From JAFLBI01 sp964616465 (GTDB lineage: Bacteria > Bacteroidota > Bacteroidia > Chitinophagales > Chitinophagaceae), in contig CAZTTO010000010.1 in assembly GCA_964616465.1 (NCBI GenBank), positions 1 through 64,000 on the forward strand: a DNA stretch of 64,000 nt, written 5' to 3'. The position numbers were made by a program, and so were the translations under genes. A model generated the notes under the pieces. It was given only the letters and a program-made list of their open reading frames with translations, made no database searches and was not told the DNA's origin. Below are positions 36,227 through 44,667 of the stretch, piece by piece (position 1 is the first letter of the stretch; each line of letters starts with the position of its first letter).

Positions 36227-36279
36227 ATATCTATAGGTATCGTAAAATATTCGAACCAAAATAAACGTTTAAATGCCCA

Positions 36280-36627
36280 ATGAGCGAAGTGAAAACGATA
36301 GCCTCTTGGGAACAGTTTGAACAACTAGAAATTAGAACTGGAACAATTATTTCAGCAGAAATACTAAAAGGTGCCAGAAAACCTGCTTATAAACTTCAAA
36401 TTGATTTCGGTTCATTTGGAATAAAAAACTCTTCTGCTCAAATTACTCAACACTACACTCCAGAACAACTTGTGAATACAACAATTGTTGCTATTATTAA
36501 CTTTCCAGCAAAGAAGATAGCCGGGTTTAAAAGCGAATGCCTTGTTTTGGGTGTTTATGAAGAAGATGGATCTGTTGTACTTCTAAAACCATCACAGCCA
36601 GTAATCAATGGTCTTAAAATTGGATAA
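36280..36627 (+). CDS. csaA: tRNA-binding (OB-fold) protein, CsaA type
   Basis: 115 aa, the full length of CsaA. An EMAP/tRNA-binding OB fold is seen in LEIRTGTIISAEILKGARKPAYKLQIDFG, SSAQITQHYTPEQL and GFKSECLVLGV. CsaA has been linked to protein export chaperoning in Bacillus and binds tRNA. Its stop overlaps the ogt start by one base (TAATG), so the two are coupled. Confidence 0.92.
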   Translation: MSEVKTIASWEQFEQLEIRTGTIISAEILKGARKPAYKLQIDFGSFGIKNSSAQITQHYTPEQLVNTTIVAIINFPAKKIAGFKSECLVLGVYEEDGSVVLLKPSQPVINGLKIG

Positions 36628-37124
36628 TGAGCCCACTCTATTATACATATTATGAAAGCCCAATAGGCATCATGCAAATTGGCGGCACCGAACACATGAT
36701 CCACGAAATAACATTTGTAGATCACAAAGATCATTTAATACACGGAGAACCCGGGGTTGGTGAGATTATGCATATATGCACTGAGCAGTTAATTGAATAC
36801 TTTAGTGGTAAAAGACGTGTATTCGATATTCCTATAGTTCAAGAAGGAACTGAATTTCAACAAAAGGTTTGGGGCCATTTATATGAAATTGATTACGGAA
36901 AAACAATCTCCTATGTAGATCTAGCTAAAAAAATGGGAGATGCTAATACTACCCGAGCAGTCGCAAATGCAAATGCAAAAAATCGTATAGCACTTATTAA
37001 TCCTTGTCACCGTGTGATTGGTAGCGATAAAAACCTAACTGGCTATGCATGGGGATTATGGCGCAAAAAATGGCTACTACAACACGAATTCAGAGTCCTT
37101 CATGGTATTCAAACACTGTTTTAA
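36627..37124 (+). CDS. ogt: Methylated-DNA--protein-cysteine methyltransferase
   Basis: 165 aa suicide repair protein that removes alkyl groups from O6-alkylguanine. The acceptor Cys127 is in NPCHRVIGSD, and the downstream LTGYAWGLWRKKWLLQHE matches the family (usually YAGGL). The N-terminal domain is short and lacks an Ada-type module. It is translationally coupled to csaA. Confidence 0.96.
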   Translation: MSPLYYTYYESPIGIMQIGGTEHMIHEITFVDHKDHLIHGEPGVGEIMHICTEQLIEYFSGKRRVFDIPIVQEGTEFQQKVWGHLYEIDYGKTISYVDLAKKMGDANTTRAVANANAKNRIALINPCHRVIGSDKNLTGYAWGLWRKKWLLQHEFRVLHGIQTLF

Positions 37125-37132
37125 TTTCTTTT

Positions 37133-37624
37133 TTATTTGTTTAAATGTTTGCCATTAAAACCAAATGGTAACAATTCAGAGCATTTATCAAAAATCCAAA
37201 CGGGACCAGTTAGTCCCCCAAGTATCAATCGAATTGGTTGATTGAGTCGAATTTCATATTCATTCAATGCTTGCCTACAAACACCACAGGGAGAAATTGG
37301 AACTTGGCTGTTTCCATTTTGAGGTTGATAGGTAATTGCAATTGATTCTATAGCAACACCCGGATAAATTGAACTTATAGCAGATAATAAAACACGCTCA
37401 GCACATAATCCAACCGGGAAACTTGCATTTTCCTGATTAGTACCAGTAAGTATTTTGCCATTTACCAACCTTGCTGCAGCTGATACTAAAAAATTAGAAT
37501 AAGGTGCATATGCATTTTTTAATGCTGCTTTGGCTTCTTCAAGTAAATCAAAATCACTTTGAGATAAAGCCGATTGCTGTTCAATTTCAAGATATTGGAT
37601 CTGCACAATCTTTTTTTCTTCCAT
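37133..37624 (-). CDS. cdd: Cytidine deaminase
   Basis: 163 aa zinc enzyme for pyrimidine salvage. The start is the ATG at 37624; a TTG two codons upstream is less likely. Zinc/catalytic motifs: LCAERVLLSA (Cys and Glu) and SPCGVCRQALNEY. The preceding NQENASFPVG is also typical. It is convergent with ogt (8 bases) and on the same strand as lepB, but a terminator separates it from lepB. Confidence 0.95.
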   Translation of the reverse strand: MEEKKIVQIQYLEIEQQSALSQSDFDLLEEAKAALKNAYAPYSNFLVSAAARLVNGKILTGTNQENASFPVGLCAERVLLSAISSIYPGVAIESIAITYQPQNGNSQVPISPCGVCRQALNEYEIRLNQPIRLILGGLTGPVWIFDKCSELLPFGFNGKHLNK

Positions 37625-37641
37625 AGACAAAAGAGTTTAGA

Positions 37642-37671
37642 CAAAAAGTCCCCACTGTATAACAGTGAGGA
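37642..37671 (-). terminator. Terminator after lepB
   Basis: CACTGT (37653-37658) and ACAGTG (37662-37667) form a stem extended by TCC/GGA with one mismatch. On the minus strand it is followed by CTTTTTGT. Confidence 0.75.
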
Positions 37672-37696
37672 CCCCATTTCGGCAAATGAAATTACA

Positions 37697-39232
37697 TTAT
37701 TTTATTGTTTTAAACAAACGTTTCCATCTAGGTCCTTTATTCCAACTAAACCAAATTAACGAAGCTTTACCAACTATATGTGTTTCTGGTACAAAACCCC
37801 AAAATCTACTATCTTGACTTCTATGTCTATTATCGCCCATCATAAAATAATAGTTCCACTTGAAACGATACTTATTTGTAGCAACTCCATTGATAATATA
37901 AGTGCCATCGGGTTTTTCTTCTAATGTGTTTCCTTCATAAGTAGTGATAATTCTTCTATAAAGAGATATATTGGCTGGCGTAATTTCTACTTCTTGTCCT
38001 TTTGCAGGCACTTTTATTGGACCAAAATTGTCATAGTTAAAAGCAAAATTGGCTGTATCCTGAGGAAACATTTTTACATTAACCCCTTGTTCTACATACA
38101 TAAATGCTTGCACAACATTCGGATGCTTTTTAACTTTCTCTAGCATTTCCGGTGTTAGATTCATAATAAAGTTCTTAGCATCTAGTTGTCCTAGATCACC
38201 ATTTTTTTCATACTCCTGTCCAGTCATAGGATCAACTATAAACTCATACCCAAGTTCCTCTTCTAAGAATTCTCTATCTAAAGCACCTCCTTTTGTTTCA
38301 ACAAAATATTCTATTTGTGATCCAGGAGGAATAAAAGCGGGTTGTCCGTTAATGTATAAAACACCCGATTTAAGAGAAAGCTCATCACCACCAACTGCAA
38401 CACAACGCTTGATATAATTATCTGTTTTATCAGGTGGATGAACTAAGATTTTGTGATCCAACATAAGCTGCTCTCTATTGCCCTTATATTGCGACTGAAG
38501 CACATCGTAGTAAGTGTTTAAGCTCAAATAATTTTCTTCATTAATAATGGTATCTCCAGCTGGAAAATTAAATACTACTACATCATTCCTTTTAACTTCT
38601 GTAAAACCTGCAAGACGTTGATAGGGAATTTGAACAGATTTGATATAAGAAGGAGTGAACTTGCTCATGGGTAGCACATTATGAACAAATGGAAAGCTTA
38701 GGGGTGTTTGAGGTATTCTAGGTCCATAGCTCATCTTACTAACAAAAAGAAAATCATTGATGAGTAAGGTTCTTTCCATACTTCCTGTTGGAATTACATA
38801 AGCCTCGAACACAAATGTTCTAATTAAGGTTGCGGCTACAATAGCAAAAACACCTGCATCAATCCATTCTCTACTACCCGGCTTTTTATAACGCTCAAAA
38901 ACAGCTCTTCCACCCCATTTTTCATTCTGAGAAAATCCCATATATGGCATATACATGAAGGGGAAAAATACAAGTGCAGAATGATGCAACAGATTATACC
39001 TACCAAAATGCATCACAAATATGATGGTGAGCCAAATAGTTATAAACTGGCCTCCAATGGGTATAAGCTGTAGCCAAAACCAATATTTACGTACCCCACA
39101 TATTTCAACAATTAGCCATGTATTGTAAAAAGGTATAAACGCTTTCCAAGCATCTATCCCAGCTTTTTTAAACATTCCGTATAGTCCAATGTGCCAGCCA
39201 ATGACACCAATAATAAATAAAATCCAGCCCAT
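37697..39232 (-). CDS. lepB: Signal peptidase I
   Basis: 511 aa membrane protease that removes signal peptides. It is much longer than the E. coli enzyme. It has several N-terminal transmembrane segments (about 1-100) like the DUF5684 region found in Bacteroidota, then the S26 core. The nucleophile is Ser151 in VIPTGSMERTLLINDF and the general base Lys275 in NYIKRCVAVGGDEL. The C-terminal box is MMGDNRHRSQDSRFWGFV. A large insert of about 130 residues lies between the Lys box and the C-terminal box. It is divergent from the MerR gene. Confidence 0.95.
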   Translation of the reverse strand: MGWILFIIGVIGWHIGLYGMFKKAGIDAWKAFIPFYNTWLIVEICGVRKYWFWLQLIPIGGQFITIWLTIIFVMHFGRYNLLHHSALVFFPFMYMPYMGFSQNEKWGGRAVFERYKKPGSREWIDAGVFAIVAATLIRTFVFEAYVIPTGSMERTLLINDFLFVSKMSYGPRIPQTPLSFPFVHNVLPMSKFTPSYIKSVQIPYQRLAGFTEVKRNDVVVFNFPAGDTIINEENYLSLNTYYDVLQSQYKGNREQLMLDHKILVHPPDKTDNYIKRCVAVGGDELSLKSGVLYINGQPAFIPPGSQIEYFVETKGGALDREFLEEELGYEFIVDPMTGQEYEKNGDLGQLDAKNFIMNLTPEMLEKVKKHPNVVQAFMYVEQGVNVKMFPQDTANFAFNYDNFGPIKVPAKGQEVEITPANISLYRRIITTYEGNTLEEKPDGTYIINGVATNKYRFKWNYYFMMGDNRHRSQDSRFWGFVPETHIVGKASLIWFSWNKGPRWKRLFKTIK

Positions 39233-39395
39233 ATTTATGATTTCAAGTTGACAAAAATAAAGGTATCCACCTTATCCTGTTACTATTTGTATGAATGTTG
39301 GCTAATTCATTACAGTTGAAGAAGATATGACATAAATCATGTTTCAGTTTAGGGTAAAGTCATATTTTCAAGCTTGGATCCTTAAATCAACCTTC

Positions 39396-40298
39396 ATGAA
39401 CGAATTTACCATCAAGGATATTGAAAACTTGAGTGGAATCAAAGCGCATACCTTGCGTATTTGGGAACAACGTTATCAAATATTGGTGCCTAAAAGGAAA
39501 GACAGTAATCATCGTATTTACAATAACGAAGATTTGAAGCATATTCTCAGAGTTGCTTATCTGTATCATAATGGATATAAAATTTCCAAAATTGCACAAC
39601 TCAAAAGAGACGAATTAAAGAAACTTACCATTGATTCGATACAACCGAGTCATTATGTAGATGCATACATTAATCAACTCATTGAAGCATCAATTGATTT
39701 TGATGAAGAAAAGTTTGAACGAGTTTTTAGTAACGCACTATTGCACATTGGTTTTGAAAATAGCATTTTACAGATAGCCTATCCTTTTCTTGAAAGAATT
39801 GGTCTTTTATGGGTAACCGATCATGTTATTCCTGCTCAAGAACATTTTGCGTCTAGCATTATAAAAAGAAAGTTCTCTGTTGCAATTGATGGCTTAGACC
39901 ATACTATTCGTCAAAAACGAGACGAAAACTTTTTATTGTTTACCCCTGAGGGCGAGTGGCATGAAATTCCTCTTTTGTTTTCTCAATATCTATTAAAAAA
40001 GAATGGCTTCCACTCCATTTATTTTGGCTCTAATGTGCCTTTAGAGGATTTGAAGTATTTTATAGGAAGAAGACATATTGCTCATATTTGCTTTCATATG
40101 ATAACTAACCTTACAAAAGAGCCAATTGACGACTATATTCAGCAATTATGCGATGCTTTTCCTTACAGCAATATTGTAATGACAGGCCCACAAGTAAATC
40201 AAGTAATTACAAAAAGAAATAACCTAACACTTATCAATGACTTAAATGGATTTAAACGTTTTATGGAAAAACGTAGCTCTGCACGTCATTGGGTGTAA
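39396..40298 (+). CDS. MerR regulator with B12-binding domain, CarH/LitR-like
   Basis: 300 aa from the ATG at 39396 (MNEFTIKDIENLSGIKAHTLRIWEQRY); the upstream frame adds 19 unrelated residues. A MerR winged helix (about 1-70) is followed by a cobalamin-binding region. The light-sensor signature W-x9-EH is present (Trp139, Glu149, His150: LLWVTDHVIPAQEHFAS). The lower-ligand region reads EGEWHEIPLLF with His189, then YFGSNVPLEDL. The expected GExHxxG has Pro in place of the last Gly. Relatives repress carotenoid or photolyase genes in the dark with adenosylcobalamin. No such genes are adjacent, so the targets are elsewhere. The 3' end overlaps the NtrC-like gene by 38 bases. Confidence 0.87.
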   Translation: MNEFTIKDIENLSGIKAHTLRIWEQRYQILVPKRKDSNHRIYNNEDLKHILRVAYLYHNGYKISKIAQLKRDELKKLTIDSIQPSHYVDAYINQLIEASIDFDEEKFERVFSNALLHIGFENSILQIAYPFLERIGLLWVTDHVIPAQEHFASSIIKRKFSVAIDGLDHTIRQKRDENFLLFTPEGEWHEIPLLFSQYLLKKNGFHSIYFGSNVPLEDLKYFIGRRHIAHICFHMITNLTKEPIDDYIQQLCDAFPYSNIVMTGPQVNQVITKRNNLTLINDLNGFKRFMEKRSSARHWV

Positions 40299-41418
40299 TG
40301 GTATTACCAGATAAAATTATTAACCGCTCTACAACATTTCTCAGCTCTCTAATATTACCTGTCCAATCATGTTCCTGTAATAATTGAATTGCCTTCTTAT
40401 CAATTTTCTTAACTTGTTGACCATATTCTGCGGCAATATCCTTAAGAAATTTTTCTGTTAATAGAGGTATATCTTCTCTTCGTTCATTCAAACTAGGTAC
40501 ATGAATTAATATTACACCAAGTCGATGGTATAAATCAAGACGAAAGTTTTTTGCTTCTACTTCTTCTAAGAGATTTTTGTTTGTTGCAGCAACCACACGT
40601 ACATCTACAGATATTTCTTTATCACCACCAACCCTGGTTATTTTTCCCTCTTGCAATGCACGCAAAACTTTAGCCTGCGCACTCAAACTCATATCTCCTA
40701 CTTCATCTAAAAATAGTGTTCCCCCATTTGCTTGCTCAAACTTTCCTATCCTTTGTTTTAGAGCAGAAGTAAATGATCCCTTTTCATGGCCGAACAACTC
40801 GCTTTCAATGAGCTCTGAAGGAATTGCCGCACAATTTACCTCAACAAGTGGTCCGCTTGATCTTAAGCTTTTTTCATGCAACCATTTTGCTACCATCTCT
40901 TTGCCACTTCCATTAGGTCCAGTAACCAATACCCTAGCATCTGTTGGAGCTACTTTTTCTATTGTATCTTTTATTTTCTGAATGGGCGCACTTTCACCTA
41001 CCATTTCTGCAACATGTTTAATCTTACGTTTCAAAACTTTTGTTTCAACAGTAAGATCTTTTTTCTCTACAGCATTTCTTAAAGTAATTAACAGTCTATT
41101 TAAATCTGGAGGCTTACTAATAAAATCAAATGCTCCTTTTTTCACTGCTTCAACAGCTGTTTCAATATTTCCATGCCCACTTATCATAATTATGGGGACA
41201 TCGGCATTTAATTGAGTTGCTTTTTCTAAAAACTCTAGGCCATCCATTTTGGGCATTTTTATATCACAGAAAACAACATCATACTTGTTTTGCTGAAATT
41301 TTTTTAATCCCTCCTCTCCATCTGCTGCTTCTTCTGTCAGATACCCTTCATTAGATAAAATTTCTTTCAGAACATTTCTAATTGCTCTCTCATCGTCGAT
41401 AACTAAAACAGATGCCAT
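40261..41418 (-). CDS. NtrC-like response regulator without HTH
   Basis: 385 aa. A receiver domain with phospho-acceptor Asp52 (VVFCDIKMPKMDG) precedes an AAA+ domain: Walker A GPNGSGKE (167-174), Walker B GGTLFLDEVGDM, and an R-finger region with RLDLYHRLGVILIHVP. The sigma-54 contact loop GAFTGA reads GSFTSA (214-219). The protein stops at SYVFP right after the AAA+ C-subdomain, with no Fis-type HTH. It is therefore a member of the enhancer-binding-protein family whose sigma-54 activation and DNA binding are both doubtful. No kinase is adjacent. It overlaps the MerR gene tail to tail. Confidence 0.88.
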   Translation of the reverse strand: MASVLVIDDERAIRNVLKEILSNEGYLTEEAADGEEGLKKFQQNKYDVVFCDIKMPKMDGLEFLEKATQLNADVPIIMISGHGNIETAVEAVKKGAFDFISKPPDLNRLLITLRNAVEKKDLTVETKVLKRKIKHVAEMVGESAPIQKIKDTIEKVAPTDARVLVTGPNGSGKEMVAKWLHEKSLRSSGPLVEVNCAAIPSELIESELFGHEKGSFTSALKQRIGKFEQANGGTLFLDEVGDMSLSAQAKVLRALQEGKITRVGGDKEISVDVRVVAATNKNLLEEVEAKNFRLDLYHRLGVILIHVPSLNERREDIPLLTEKFLKDIAAEYGQQVKKIDKKAIQLLQEHDWTGNIRELRNVVERLIILSGNTITPNDVQSYVFP

Positions 41419-41467
41419 ATTATAAATTTGATTGCTAAGATAATTGTTTCGGATTCTACTATATCAT

Positions 41468-43498
41468 TCACCAACTTAGTTTAACACCTGCTTGTACGGC
41501 TCGAGTAGGTGCTGCATTAAAGAAACGTGCGCCAGCAGCATTAATATCATTGCCTAAACTGAATTGTTGATTAAAAACATTATCAACCAGCAGAAAGCAA
41601 TCCCACTGTTTATTTTTCCCATTTATTTGGTACCCAAATTTTATTTGCCCCAATAAGAATGCATCTGCAAAATTTTCATTTGAATCTTGCAAAGGAAGCC
41701 TTCCAACAGATTGCAGAAAACTTGTTAAATACCATTTCTTGTTCAATTGGTATTTTGCCCCTATAACAGCTTGATGCCTGGGCACACCAGTAAGCCTATT
41801 ATTCTTGAAGTTATTGGGTCCATTTGGGTAATCTAAAAACTGATAGGGTTGAAAACTATAGGCAAACGACCAATCAATCAATTGCTGTTTATTCAAAATA
41901 GTTTGATGCTGAATGGATAAATCCACTCCACTTTGTTGAACTGATCCTGCATTAATGAAATATTCAACACCAGCTTGACTGAGCTGTCGAACAATTGCAT
42001 TTTGCAAAGTAAAGTGATATGCAGAAACATCAAATCTCAGTGATCTATTGAAAAGAAAACCTTTCCAGCCTAGTTCTATGTTCCAGCCATATTCAGCCAT
42101 TAATTGTTCTGCAAACTGATTAGTGGAAGGTCTAATTTCTGCTAAAGATGGTGCCGAAAATCCGCGAGAAAGGGATGCATACAATCTTTGGTTGTTATTA
42201 ATTGAATAGCCTACAGATATTCTTGGTGCCAATGGCGAACTGGGTGATATGTTTTGTTTAGGAGAATTAGTAGGAAACTCTCTTATATAAGAATAACCCA
42301 AAAAATTAAATGATGTACCTAATTGAGTTGTCCACTTTCTGCTTACCCATTCAATTTGTGCAAACGTAAATCCTTGATGTGCAAAAACTATATCCTTAAC
42401 TAATAAATTACCAGGGATTCCAGATAAGTTAATCCAGTTTTGAATGCTACTCTTGTTACTTTGAAATTCACCTCCAATATTCCAAACTAGTCTATCATTC
42501 CGAAGTTTTGTATCCCATTTTTGAACAACTCTCACCCCCCAATTTTCCTCTTTACGCTTTTCATAGTTTGTAATAAATGGATTAGTGAAATCAATAGTAC
42601 TGTGTTGTATAAAAATTTGAGATGTACTATTATTCTTATTTCTTTCGAATCCAATTCCTGTAAATAAAGTATTGTTTCTGATGGAAGATTGCTGTTGAAT
42701 TGCACCAGCTAAAGTGCCGGCAGGTGGTCTTGCCATTCGAGGATTTGCTTGAAACTGGGACCTTGTTAACCCTCCAGGTGTTTGATAATATAGTCCAGTC
42801 CAAAGTACAAGTGTACTCATATTCCATATTGGACTTAGTCTCCATTTTGCATTCCATTGAAATGCATCTCTATGTAATAAGCTTTGCTCTCTATAACCAG
42901 TCTGATGGATTCTGCTTTGATAAAATGAACTAGACAATTTTTTATTTTGAACATGAGTTTGAAAGTATTGATGAGACAGTCCGAAAGATCCTATAGACAC
43001 ACCAGCTTCGCCATTCCAATTTTTGCTGCTCACAGAACTTGGTTTAGATTGAAGTATCACTCCTCCCGTTGTTCCAGCTCCATAAATACTAGCTACTGGT
43101 CCTTTCATTACCTCCCCAGAATAAATTTGCGTAGCATCTAAAAGATTTAAATAGGTATTTCCAGTAGCATCTGTTAAAGAAAAGCCATTGTAATACACAC
43201 GAATGTTTCTTATTCCAAAGGGCGACCTTAATAAACTTCCTCTTATTGCCAACCTATAACTTCCAGGCGACCTTTCTTCCATTCTTACTCCAGCAATTAA
43301 ATTAAATCTGCTAACAATTTGCTGTGGGGCAATCCATTTTTTTTGGCCAGGTTCTAGTAAGCCAATGGCAGCAGGTACAGATTTCCATTGGCTAGTTGAT
43401 AAAAACGATTGAACTTGTGTATCTGGTAAAGTATCGGTTATAGACTCTTGTGCATATAGAAACTGCGATAATCCTAGAAAAAATAATATGTACTTCAT
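41468..43498 (-). CDS. TonB-dependent outer membrane receptor
   Basis: 676 aa with signal peptide KYILFFLGLSQFLYA. A plug domain (about 45-165) includes IAGVRMEERSPGSYRLAIRG, NIRVYYNGFSLTDATG and GPVASIYGAGTTGGVIL; a 22-strand-type barrel follows, ending AVQAGVKLSW with a terminal aromatic residue. No carboxypeptidase-regulatory domain is present. The ligand is unknown; size and plug resemble siderophore or cofactor receptors. It starts just after the pdhB terminator and is followed on the same strand by the NtrC-like gene. Confidence 0.9.
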   Translation of the reverse strand: MKYILFFLGLSQFLYAQESITDTLPDTQVQSFLSTSQWKSVPAAIGLLEPGQKKWIAPQQIVSRFNLIAGVRMEERSPGSYRLAIRGSLLRSPFGIRNIRVYYNGFSLTDATGNTYLNLLDATQIYSGEVMKGPVASIYGAGTTGGVILQSKPSSVSSKNWNGEAGVSIGSFGLSHQYFQTHVQNKKLSSSFYQSRIHQTGYREQSLLHRDAFQWNAKWRLSPIWNMSTLVLWTGLYYQTPGGLTRSQFQANPRMARPPAGTLAGAIQQQSSIRNNTLFTGIGFERNKNNSTSQIFIQHSTIDFTNPFITNYEKRKEENWGVRVVQKWDTKLRNDRLVWNIGGEFQSNKSSIQNWINLSGIPGNLLVKDIVFAHQGFTFAQIEWVSRKWTTQLGTSFNFLGYSYIREFPTNSPKQNISPSSPLAPRISVGYSINNNQRLYASLSRGFSAPSLAEIRPSTNQFAEQLMAEYGWNIELGWKGFLFNRSLRFDVSAYHFTLQNAIVRQLSQAGVEYFINAGSVQQSGVDLSIQHQTILNKQQLIDWSFAYSFQPYQFLDYPNGPNNFKNNRLTGVPRHQAVIGAKYQLNKKWYLTSFLQSVGRLPLQDSNENFADAFLLGQIKFGYQINGKNKQWDCFLLVDNVFNQQFSLGNDINAAGARFFNAAPTRAVQAGVKLSW

Positions 43499-43505
43499 AA
43501 TTCCT

Positions 43506-43540
43506 TGGAAAAAAAATCCCGAAGCTTTTCTTCGGGATTT
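43506..43540 (-). terminator. Terminator after pdhB
   Basis: AAATCCCGAAG (43514-43524) pairs with CTTCGGGATTT (43530-43540) with a 5-base loop. On the minus strand it is followed by a run of T, directly downstream of the pdhB stop. Confidence 0.9.
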
Positions 43541-43547
43541 CAGGTTG

Positions 43548-44534
43548 TTATTTTTTGAGGTACATTACCTCTTTTACAATTTTTACAGTTCTTGTTACAT
43601 CTGGTAGATATGCGGTAACCAAATTAGGTGCATAGTGCATTGGAGCATCAGCAGAAGTAATTCGACGAATAGGTGCATCTAGATAGTCGAATCCTTCCTT
43701 TTGTATACGATATGCAATTTCAGAAGATACTGAACACATTGGCCATTGTTCTTCAATAATTACCAATCTATTGGTCTTTTTTACGCTTTCCAAAATTGTC
43801 ATCCAATCAAGTGGACGAATTGTTCTTAAATCAATAACTTCCGCAGAAACTCCTTCATTTTCTAACTCTTGCGCTGTTTGTAATGCAACTTTCATCATCT
43901 TATTGAATGAAACTATTGTTACATCACGACCAGGTTTAGCAATAGCTGCTTTACCAATAGGAATATAATATTCGTCGTTAGGAATTTCAGACTTATCACC
44001 ATACATGACTTCACTCTCTAAGAAAATAACTGGATCTTCTTCATAGCGAATAGCTTGCTTTAATAAGCCCTTTGCATCGTATCCATTAGATGGAGAAACG
44101 ACTTTAATACCCGGGATATTTGCATAATAACTTTCAAAAGCTGTTGAGTGCTGTGCGCCTAACTGTCCGGCACTTCCGTTTGGTCCACGAAATACAATTG
44201 GACAACCAATTTGTCCACCACTCATAGCCAACATTTTAGAAGCAGTATTCAAAATTTGGTCCATTGCCAATACAGCAAAGTTCCATGTCATGAACTCAAT
44301 TACTGGACGCAAACCTCTTTGAGCAGCACCCACGCCTATTGCTGCAAATCCAAGCTCTGAAATAGGGGTATCAATAACTCTTTTTTCTCCAAATTCGGCC
44401 AGCATACCCTGACTCACTTTATAAGCCCCGTTATATTCAGCAACTTCTTCTCCCATTAAAAAAACCCGCTCATCTCTTCTCATTTCTTCAGACATGGCTT
44501 CACGAAGTGCTTCTCTAAATGGTATGGAACGCAT
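43548..44534 (-). CDS. pdhB: Pyruvate dehydrogenase E1 component subunit beta
   Basis: 328 aa transketolase-like beta subunit of the heterotetrameric E1 that decarboxylates pyruvate. Family motifs: FLMGEEVAEYNGAYKVSQGM, DTPISELGFAAIGVGAA, EFMTWNFAVLAMDQI, and the C-terminal IEEQWPMCSVSSEIAY. No pdhA, aceF or lpd is adjacent, so the subunit is encoded alone here. The downstream terminator at 43506-43540 and the promoter at 44561-44589 make it a single-gene unit. Confidence 0.95.
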   Translation of the reverse strand: MRSIPFREALREAMSEEMRRDERVFLMGEEVAEYNGAYKVSQGMLAEFGEKRVIDTPISELGFAAIGVGAAQRGLRPVIEFMTWNFAVLAMDQILNTASKMLAMSGGQIGCPIVFRGPNGSAGQLGAQHSTAFESYYANIPGIKVVSPSNGYDAKGLLKQAIRYEEDPVIFLESEVMYGDKSEIPNDEYYIPIGKAAIAKPGRDVTIVSFNKMMKVALQTAQELENEGVSAEVIDLRTIRPLDWMTILESVKKTNRLVIIEEQWPMCSVSSEIAYRIQKEGFDYLDAPIRRITSADAPMHYAPNLVTAYLPDVTRTVKIVKEVMYLKK

Positions 44535-44560
44535 AGTAAATTCTTATAAATGTTGAGCCG

Positions 44561-44589
44561 CAAAAATAGCGTATTATGAGATACGCCAA
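44561..44589 (-). promoter_or_regulatory. pdhB promoter with an inverted repeat between -33 and -7
   Basis: On the minus strand, TTG (44589-44587) is followed after exactly 18 bases by TATTTTTG (44568-44561), a full TAnnTTTG match, 27 bases before the ATG. The 18-base spacer is itself GCGTAT-N6-ATACGC (44569-44586), a perfect inverted repeat that could be an operator. Confidence 0.75.
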
Positions 44590-44616
44590 TCTCAATAAAT
44601 AACCATTTTGTAAACA

Positions 44617-44642
44617 AAAAACCCCTCAAAATTTGAGGGGTT
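44617..44642 (-). terminator. Terminator after the 995-aa TonB-dependent receptor
   Basis: AACCCCTCAAA (44620-44630) pairs with TTTGAGGGGTT (44632-44642). On the minus strand the stem is followed by TTTTTTG, 25 bases after the receptor stop. Confidence 0.9.
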
Positions 44643-44667
44643 AAGAAATTATTCAAAGAAATATAGC

